Below, piece after piece: positions 1 through 4,131 of a stretch of DNA of 11,071 nt; the stretch's first letter is position 1; every line of letters begins with the position of its first letter. The DNA is from an uncultured Clostridia bacterium (GTDB lineage Bacteria > Bacillota > Clostridia > Oscillospirales > Acutalibacteraceae). The notes under the pieces were generated by a model, which saw only the letters and a program-made list of their open reading frames with translations, ran no database searches and was not told where the DNA came from. The stretch covers positions 1 to 11,071 of the forward strand of contig CALEIO010000009.1 of the NCBI GenBank assembly GCA_937875885.1, given 5' to 3'. The position numbers were made by a program, and so were the translations under genes.

Positions 1-100
1 GGTAGGTGAAAGTGTGCAGGATTTCCGGTTCAAGGGTGTAAAGTACGAATTCTTCAGTGCCTTTGCCTTGAATGACCAGTTTGCCGCTTTCATAAGCGAC
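1..100 (-). pseudogene. rnhC: rnhC (ribonuclease HIII) internal fragment, 5' part missing, 3' runs off the window
   Basis: Read on the minus strand from position 100 down to 2, the codons give V-AYESGKLVIQGKGTEEF followed by VLYTLEPEIL. From memory of the family this matches the TBP-like N-terminal (DUF3378) domain of RNase HIII, whose signature is Y-x-SGK-(L/V)-(x)2-QGKG followed by LEPEI. RNase HIII cleaves the RNA strand of RNA-DNA hybrids. The similarity stops at about 98-112; further upstream on this strand the frame is only the antisense of a sigma factor, with no in-phase ATG and a stop at about 249-251. The normal 50-60 residue beginning of the gene is therefore absent. The 3' part, with the catalytic RNase H domain, would lie beyond the left edge. 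The identification rests on recognition of a 33-codon stretch without a database search, so it is good but not certain. Confidence 0.7.
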
Positions 101-325
101 GACATTGACCTTAAAAGAAAAACCGACCGTCTTTATGAACTTGTTGAACAGATTCCCGACAAGCGTGACAGAGAAATTATTATCAAACGGTACGGACTGT
201 ACAATCAAAAGGAGCTTACACAACGTGAAATCGCAGCCGAAATGGGCATTTCAAGGTCGTATGTTTCAAGAATTGAGAAGAGAGTGCTTGAGGAGCTTAA
301 GGGTAAATTTGAGGCGAAACGGTAA
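98..325 (+). pseudogene. sigK: 3' fragment of a SigK-type sporulation sigma factor (region 4 only)
   Basis: This plus-strand segment encodes about 75 residues ending in a TAA stop. It contains a complete sigma-70 region 4: IPDKRDREIIIKRYGLYN, then the helix-turn-helix ELTQREIAAEMGISRSYV and SRIEKRVLEEL. The RRYGL / TQREIAxxxGISRSYVSRIEKR pattern is closest to sigma-K (also sigma-E) of endospore formers, where region 4 contacts the -35 element. Regions 2 and 3, needed for core binding and -10 recognition, are absent. The frame is open to the left edge and has a GTG at 14, but codons 2-97 encode nothing sigma-like and are the exact antisense of an rnhC-like stretch, so I place the real boundary near 98. 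It may be a dead fragment, or the downstream half of a sigK that is rejoined by DNA rearrangement as in skin-bearing species. It converges on rbgA. Confidence 0.85.
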
Positions 326-346
326 AAAAGGCGGAAGCCTTATTTT

Positions 347-374
347 AAAGTTGAAAGTTAAAAGTTGAAAGTTG
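347..374. repeat. heptamer tandem repeat, four copies of AAAGTTG/A
   Basis: Four 7-bp units lie end to end: AAAGTTG, AAAGTTA, AAAGTTG, AAAGTTG, followed by a decayed AAATGTG. The repeat sits in the non-coding stretch downstream of the sigma fragment. It is immediately followed by a perfect GGAGC-TGC-GCTCC inverted repeat at 383-395. Such short heptamer runs are prone to copy-number change by slippage. No function is visible. Confidence 0.85.
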
Positions 375-382
375 AAATGTGG

Positions 383-395
383 GGAGCTGCGCTCC
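383..395. repeat. short GC-rich inverted repeat
   Basis: GGAGC and GCTCC flank a three-base loop (TGC). There is no T-tract on either side (CGATTGTAAC on the plus side), so it is not a classical terminator. Together with the heptamers just before it and a TTGCATT-CTGCATT heptamer pair at about 512-526, it gives this 200-bp intergenic region (326-527) the look of repetitive intergenic debris. The only other thing seen in that region is the terminator at 456-487. Confidence 0.5.
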
Positions 396-455
396 GATTG
401 TAACTGACGATACATTTAAGTTAACTGTAAACATAAAAAGCTCAACATATAGCAA

Positions 456-487
456 AACTCCCACCTTAATTGGCGGGAGTTCGTTTT
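456..487. terminator. bidirectional rho-independent terminator between the sigma fragment and rbgA
   Basis: The stem AACTCCCACC pairs with GGCGGGAGTT with one internal mismatch around a six-base loop. On the plus strand it is followed by CGTTTTATT; on the minus strand by TTTTGCTATAT. It lies between two convergent genes and can end transcription from both sides, mainly of the rbgA unit. Confidence 0.85.
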
Positions 488-527
488 ATTATTTGTAGAA
501 TTTTAAGCGCAATTTTGCATTCTGCAT

Positions 528-1400
528 TTAGAAAGTGGGTCTCTCAAAGGAAATCTTACCCATTTTGCCGCTGCGGTATTCTTCAAGAAGCATAACCGAT
601 GCTCTTTCTGTGTTTACCTCGCCGCCTTTGATGAGCATACCTCTTTCTCTGCCGATTTCCTCGAGAATCTCCCAAGGCATAACCGAGTGTACGTCAGGTA
701 TATTCTTCAGCTTGTATCTGCCTGTCAGCTTGTCCTCGTAACCGTCAACAAGCACCTCAATAAGACGCACTGCCATTGTTTCGCTGTCAAGCACTTCATT
801 CTTTACCGAACCAATAAATGCAAGTCTGTCCCCTACCTTAGGGTCGTCAAATTTCGGCCACAGTACACCGGGAGTGTCAAGAAGCTCAATACCTGAGCCG
901 ATTGCAAACCACTGATTCTGCCTTGTTACACCGGGCTTGTCGGCAACCTTAGCTCTGTTTTTGCCTGCCATTCGGTTGATGAATGAGCTTTTGCCTGTGT
1001 TGGGAATTCCCACAACCATCATTCTGAGAGCCTTACCGGGCATACCGCGCTCCTCGTTTTTCTGAATGGTTTCCTTAAGCACCTCGCGTACAAGCTCACC
1101 GTATTTGTTAAGACCCTTACCTGTACGGCAGTCAACGGGAAGAGCGTACTGTCCCTTGCTTCTGAAATATTCAACCCACTGTCTTGTTATGTTATCGTCA
1201 GCCATATCGCACTTGTTGAGAAGTACAATTCTGGGCTTTTTCTGTGTAAGCTCGTCAAGCTCGGGATTACGGCTTGAATAAGGAATACGTGCATCAAGAA
1301 GCTCCGTTACGGCATCAACCATAGGAAGACTCTCTTTGATAAGACGTCTTGTTTTTGCCATATGACCGGGAAACCACTGTATGTTCTGATTTGCGCTCAT
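528..1400 (-). CDS. rbgA: ribosome biogenesis GTPase RbgA (YlqF)
   Basis: A circularly permuted GTPase that acts in late assembly of the 50S ribosomal subunit. The G motifs appear in permuted order in the 290-residue protein: G4 NKCD at 62-65, then G1 GIPNTGKS at 131-138, the G2 threonine at about 159 and G3 DTPG at 175-178. The family N-terminus (NIQWFPGHMAKTRR), which holds the histidine region used in GTP hydrolysis, is present, as is the C-terminal helical domain that binds rRNA. The length equals that of Bacillus RbgA. I start at the ATG at 1400 because an AGAGGTG ribosome site lies 6 nt upstream; the GTG three codons earlier is part of that site. It is last in the rplS-lepB-rbgA unit, separated from lepB by a hairpin whose T-tract runs into the ribosome site, so it is probably expressed by partial readthrough. 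Confidence 0.97.
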   Translation of the reverse strand: MSANQNIQWFPGHMAKTRRLIKESLPMVDAVTELLDARIPYSSRNPELDELTQKKPRIVLLNKCDMADDNITRQWVEYFRSKGQYALPVDCRTGKGLNKYGELVREVLKETIQKNEERGMPGKALRMMVVGIPNTGKSSFINRMAGKNRAKVADKPGVTRQNQWFAIGSGIELLDTPGVLWPKFDDPKVGDRLAFIGSVKNEVLDSETMAVRLIEVLVDGYEDKLTGRYKLKNIPDVHSVMPWEILEEIGRERGMLIKGGEVNTERASVMLLEEYRSGKMGKISFERPTF

Positions 1401-1406
1401 AAATAT

Positions 1407-1413
1407 CACCTCT
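1407..1413 (-). promoter_or_regulatory. rbgA ribosome binding site (AGAGGTG)
   Basis: On the minus strand AGAGGTG precedes ATATTT and the ATG at 1400. It decides the start in favour of the ATG over the upstream in-frame GTG. It overlaps the T-tract of the lepB-rbgA terminator. Confidence 0.8.
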
Positions 1414-1448
1414 AAAACAAAAAGCCTACATCAGACGATGTAAGCTTT
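1411..1448 (-). terminator. lepB terminator upstream of rbgA
   Basis: On the minus strand AAAGCTTACATC, loop GTCT, GATGTAGGCTTT (one mismatch in a 12-bp stem) is followed by TTGTTTTAGA. It begins only 8 nt after the lepB stop and its T-tract merges with the rbgA ribosome site. It probably limits transcription into rbgA. Confidence 0.8.
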
Positions 1449-1455
1449 GTGCTTA

Positions 1456-2073
1456 TTAATATAAGTAACCGAAATTGTTGAAAGGGAAAATTACAAACTG
1501 TGCTTTGCCGATAATGTCATCTTTCTTTACACAACCGAATGAACGGCTGTCGTAAGATACATAGCGGTTGTCACCAAGAATAAACACTTCACCCTCGGCA
1601 ACAGTAAGTGACAGTTCTTTATCACCTTTAACAGATACAGTATTGGAAGAAATATAATCTTCCTCAAGAAGTATGCCATCTACAAACACCTCATAAGTTT
1701 CGTAGTTGATATATACTTCCTGTCCTTCAAGAGCAATAATACGCTTGATAATGGGCTTATCGTAGTATTTACCTGCAGGTATAACTACAATGTCGCCTAC
1801 TTCAGGTTCGTACATAAAGTTAGTGATGATAACCTTATCGCTGTTCTGGAGGGTATTCTCCATAGAAGGACCATCAATGTTAATGAGTCTGAATACAAAT
1901 GTAAGCAGAAGTACAACAATTACAATAGCAACAATGATAGAGTGAACCCACTCATAAACGTTGTTTGCCATTGTTGATTTATTTGTTTCTATTTCGATGA
2001 CATCTTCTTTTTCGATACCAAAAGAATCGTCATACACGTCTACATCATATTCATCAAGATCGATTTTTCTCAT
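1456..2073 (-). CDS. lepB: type I signal peptidase LepB
   Basis: A membrane-bound serine/lysine-dyad protease that removes signal peptides from proteins exported by Sec or Tat. The 205-residue protein has an acidic cytoplasmic N-terminal stretch (1-38), one hydrophobic membrane segment (about 43-63), then box B with GPSMENTL giving the catalytic serine S70. The box D segment (KPIIKRIIALEGQ) gives the general-base lysine K110, and box E appears as GDNRYVSYDSRSFG. A single N-terminal anchor is typical of Gram-positive enzymes. The start ATG at 2073 has AGGTGA four nt upstream. The first 38 residues are unusually acidic (many D/E, few K/R), whereas most Gram-positive homologues have a short basic tail. 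It lies between rplS and rbgA with a hairpin on each side. I see no promoter of its own, so it probably depends on readthrough from rplS. Confidence 0.97.
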   Translation of the reverse strand: MRKIDLDEYDVDVYDDSFGIEKEDVIEIETNKSTMANNVYEWVHSIIVAIVIVVLLLTFVFRLINIDGPSMENTLQNSDKVIITNFMYEPEVGDIVVIPAGKYYDKPIIKRIIALEGQEVYINYETYEVFVDGILLEEDYISSNTVSVKGDKELSLTVAEGEVFILGDNRYVSYDSRSFGCVKKDDIIGKAQFVIFPFNNFGYLY

Positions 2074-2094
2074 ATTATCACCTGAATGATAGTA

Positions 2095-2122
2095 AAAAAA
2101 GGGACAAAATAGTCCCTTTTTT
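2095..2122 (-). terminator. rplS terminator (also reads as a terminator on the plus strand)
   Basis: The perfect stem AAAAAAGGGAC / GTCCCTTTTTT with a six-base loop lies 14 nt past the rplS stop. On the minus strand it ends in seven consecutive T. It should release most rplS transcripts, leaving a fraction to continue into lepB and rbgA. Confidence 0.88.
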
Positions 2123-2136
2123 GAAGATATTGCTAA

Positions 2137-2484
2137 TTACTTTTTGATAGCTTCCTTAACCTTAGCAGCCTTACCTACTCTGTCACGGAGATAGTAGAGC
2201 TTGCTTCTGCGAACCTTACCGTATCTGATGATCTTAACGTCAGTTACATTGGGGGAGTTTACAGGGAAAACTCTCTCTACGCCTACGCCGTAGGATACAC
2301 GTCTTACTGTGAATGTCTCGGAAACACCGCTACCGCGTCTTGCGATTACAGTACCTTCAAACATCTGGATTCTTTCTCTGTCACCTTCGCGGATGTTAAC
2401 AGCAACTCTTACTGTATCACCCACGCTGAACTGAGGCTTTTCAGCCTTGATTGAGCTTGCGGAAATTGTTTTTAATGCGTCCAT
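2137..2484 (-). CDS. rplS: 50S ribosomal protein L19
   Basis: L19 of the large ribosomal subunit, located at the 30S-50S interface. The 115-residue protein matches the family end to end: [51 protein letters not shown], and the basic [20 protein letters not shown] near the C-terminus. The frame extends 20 codons further upstream to an ATG at 2544. That extension lies in the structured leader and lacks a ribosome site, whereas GGAGGT stands 7 nt before the ATG at 2484, so the shorter form of normal length is chosen. It is first gene of a unit with its own strong promoter, a leader RNA and a strong downstream terminator, as expected for an abundant, self-regulated ribosomal protein. Confidence 0.98.
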   Translation of the reverse strand: MDALKTISASSIKAEKPQFSVGDTVRVAVNIREGDRERIQMFEGTVIARRGSGVSETFTVRRVSYGVGVERVFPVNSPNVTDVKIIRYGKVRRSKLYYLRDRVGKAAKVKEAIKK

Positions 2485-2491
2485 TTTATTG

Positions 2492-2497
2492 ACCTCC
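2492..2497 (-). promoter_or_regulatory. rplS ribosome binding site (GGAGGT)
   Basis: GGAGGT followed by CAATAAA and ATG at 2484. A near-perfect anti-Shine-Dalgarno match that fixes the start of L19 and excludes the 20-codon upstream extension. Confidence 0.9.
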
Positions 2498-2605
2498 AAT
2501 ATATTTTTTCGGAAATTCATACTTTTCAGCAGAGGACTATCCATATCAATTCGCGGATTACCGCTTTAATTGAACTCGTCTCTGGAACGACGGAAATTCA
2601 AATAC
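2498..2605 (-). ncRNA. rplS 5' leader RNA, probable L19 leader-type autoregulatory element
   Basis: Between the predicted transcription start (about 2605) and the ribosome site lie about 108 nt of non-coding transcript containing two hairpins. The first is CGTC-GTTCCAGA-GACG (2577-2592). The second is a longer hairpin with outer TCAATT/AATTGA and inner GCGG-TAAT-CCGC (2546-2573). The 9-mer GAATTTCCG appears on both sides of these hairpins. Firmicutes are known to carry an L19 leader motif through which L19 represses its own synthesis. Position and layout fit that, but I cannot confirm membership without a covariance-model search. Confidence 0.5.
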
Positions 2606-2611
2606 TACAAT

Positions 2612-2640
2612 ATATTAACACATATATATAGATTTTGCAA
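2612..2640 (-). promoter_or_regulatory. sigma-A-type promoter of rplS
   Basis: On the minus strand: -35 TTGCAA (2635-2640), 17-bp spacer (2618-2634), extended -10 TGT-TAATAT (TAATAT at 2612-2617), in a very A+T-rich setting. Predicted start near 2605, giving a leader of about 120 nt before the rplS ATG. This is the best promoter in the window and starts the rplS-lepB-rbgA unit. Confidence 0.75.
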
Positions 2641-2669
2641 GTGTTTTTTTCGAATTGCGAAAAATTAAT

Positions 2670-3584
2670 TTACTTGTTTCTGATCTTGTTCAGAAATTTG
2701 CTGAAATATTCCGGAAGTTCAGAATTGAATTCCATATATTCTCCGCTTACAGGATGAACAAATCCGAGTTTTATTGCATGCAGGCACTGTCCGTTCAATT
2801 CGGTGATTACCTTTTTGGGGCCATAAACATCATCGCCTGCAAGAGGGTGTCCGATGTAAGCCATATGTACACGAATCTGATGTGTTCTGCCTGTTTCAAG
2901 CACACATCTTATGTAGGTGTAATCTCTGAACTCCTCTAAAGAATAGTAATGCGTAATTGCATTCTTTGAGTTCTTGTCGGTAACACACATACGTTTTCTG
3001 TCCAGAGTACTTCTGCCTATTGGTGCATCAACACTCCCCTGTTCAGTTTTCAGATGTCCATAAACCACGGCTCGGTATTCACGTGTCATACTATGCTCTT
3101 TGATTTGTTCTGACAAAGAGTTATGAGCACGGTCAGATTTTGCTACAACAAGCAGTCCACTGGTGTTTTTATCAATTCTGTGTACGATTCCGGGTCTCAG
3201 GATACCATTGATACCGGAGAGGTTACCCTTGCAGTGATACAGCAAGGCATTTACAAGGGTACCTGTATAGTTGCCTGCCGCTGGATGTACTACCATACCC
3301 TTGGGTTTGTTAACGACGATAATGTCATCATCCTCATAAACAATATCAAGAGGTATGTTTTCGGGCACAGCTTCCAGCTCAACTGCCTCGGGTACTGTTA
3401 CAAACACTATATCGTTTATAGTTAACTTGTAGCTTTTTGAAACAACTTTTGAGTTAACTGTAACATTGCCGTTGTCAATCAGCGCAGCAAGCTGACTTCT
3501 TGATTTGTCGGGGATATTTTCTGACAGAAACTTATCTATGCGGACAGATGAGTTGTCAGAATTAATCTCAAAAAAATATTCCAT
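2670..3584 (-). CDS. rluD: RluA-family 23S rRNA pseudouridine synthase (RluD/YlyB-like)
   Basis: Converts specific uridines in large-subunit rRNA to pseudouridine. The 304-residue protein has an S4 RNA-binding domain at about 13-62 (VRIDKFLSEN, SRSQLAALIDNG) and then the catalytic domain. Motif I is KPKGMVVHPAAGN. The catalytic motif is GIVHRIDKNTSGLLVVAK, with the essential aspartate D138, matching D139 of E. coli RluD. The uridine/phosphate-binding motif is LETGRTHQIRVH. Length and domain order are those of RluD. The exact target uridines cannot be told from sequence, and Bacillus YlyB at the same locus is the closest positional match. It starts 5 nt after the lspA stop with only a weak ribosome site, suggesting translational coupling to lspA. 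No convincing terminator follows, so transcripts may run on into rplS. Confidence 0.93.
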   Translation of the reverse strand: MEYFFEINSDNSSVRIDKFLSENIPDKSRSQLAALIDNGNVTVNSKVVSKSYKLTINDIVFVTVPEAVELEAVPENIPLDIVYEDDDIIVVNKPKGMVVHPAAGNYTGTLVNALLYHCKGNLSGINGILRPGIVHRIDKNTSGLLVVAKSDRAHNSLSEQIKEHSMTREYRAVVYGHLKTEQGSVDAPIGRSTLDRKRMCVTDKNSKNAITHYYSLEEFRDYTYIRCVLETGRTHQIRVHMAYIGHPLAGDDVYGPKKVITELNGQCLHAIKLGFVHPVSGEYMEFNSELPEYFSKFLNKIRNK

Positions 3585-3589
3585 AAGTC

Positions 3590-4066
3590 TTACTCTGCTT
3601 TATTCTCAATATTCTTTTCTTCTTTGCCATAGTAGAAAATTATGAAGATAACCAGGCAAACTGTTCCTGCTGTGATGCAGTAATCTGCAAAATTGCATAT
3701 GGGAGGAAAGAATGAAAGAGCAAGAAAGTCTACAACGTACCCGTTAAAGATTCTGTCAATCAGGTTACCTATGCCACCGCCTACTATACAGGCAGTTGCA
3801 GCGAAGTAGAGTTTGTTCTTGAATTCGGGTCTGTACATAAAGTAAATCAGTAATCCACAGATAAGTACAGTGATAATTATGAATACCCATCTGAAAGCAG
3901 ATGAACCTATTCCCAGCGCCATACCATCATTATGAGTATAGGTGAAATCAAGAAGGCCGGGTATGATTGTGTTACTTTCACCAAGAGTCATATTTGCAAC
4001 AATTAACCATTTGCTTATCTGATCAAACGCTACAAAGAGAATAGTAAAAATAAGCGCAGTTATCAT
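3590..4066 (-). CDS. lspA: lipoprotein signal peptidase (signal peptidase II)
   Basis: Integral-membrane aspartic protease that cuts the signal peptide of prolipoproteins in front of the lipid-modified cysteine. The 158-residue protein has four hydrophobic segments (about 2-22, 58-77, 86-101, 130-148). The conserved blocks are FDQISKWL at 14-21, HNDGMALG at 45-52, GGGIGNLIDR at 96-105, VVDF with D113 and CNFADYCI with D128; D113 and D128 form the catalytic dyad. The frame reaches back to 4114, but AGGAGGT eight nt before the ATG at 4066 sets the start, and the excluded N-terminal part overlaps a hairpin. It sits directly downstream of ileS and upstream of the pseudouridine synthase, as in Bacillus. 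A hairpin with a weak T-tract separates it from ileS. Confidence 0.96.
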   Translation of the reverse strand: MITALIFTILFVAFDQISKWLIVANMTLGESNTIIPGLLDFTYTHNDGMALGIGSSAFRWVFIIITVLICGLLIYFMYRPEFKNKLYFAATACIVGGGIGNLIDRIFNGYVVDFLALSFFPPICNFADYCITAGTVCLVIFIIFYYGKEEKNIENKAE

Positions 4067-4074
4067 AATAATAT

Positions 4075-4081
4075 ACCTCCT
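4075..4081 (-). promoter_or_regulatory. lspA ribosome binding site (AGGAGGT)
   Basis: Perfect AGGAGGT, 8 nt before the ATG at 4066. It rules out the upstream in-frame starts at 4102 and 4114. Confidence 0.9.
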
Positions 4082-4090
4082 AATAAAGAT

Positions 4091-4120
4091 TAAGCGGTGC
4101 ATAAAATTATACACCGCTTA
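4091..4120 (-). terminator. ileS-lspA intercistronic hairpin (weak terminator or processing stem)
   Basis: A perfect 9-bp stem TAAGCGGTG / CACCGCTTA can be lengthened by A-T and one wobble pair inside. On the minus strand it is followed by ATCTTTATTAGG, a poor T-tract. It starts 11 nt past the ileS stop and ends just before the lspA ribosome site. It may attenuate transcription or protect the upstream mRNA end. Confidence 0.5.
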
Positions 4121-4131
4121 GGTTTAGAATA

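Noticed and set aside
2485..2544. Upstream in-frame extension of rplS starting with ATG at 2544
   Set aside because: It lies inside the structured leader, lacks a ribosome site, would add 20 residues unlike any L19, and a perfect GGAGGT marks the ATG at 2484.
2642..2665. Hairpin TTTTTCG-CAATT-CGAAAAA after the pseudouridine synthase gene
   Set aside because: The stem has only two G-C pairs and on the minus strand it is followed by A, not T. It also lies against the rplS -35 box, so it is not a usable terminator.
4067..4114. Longer N-terminus of LspA (ATG at 4114 or 4102)
   Set aside because: It would overlap the intercistronic hairpin and has no ribosome site; AGGAGGT fixes the start at 4066.
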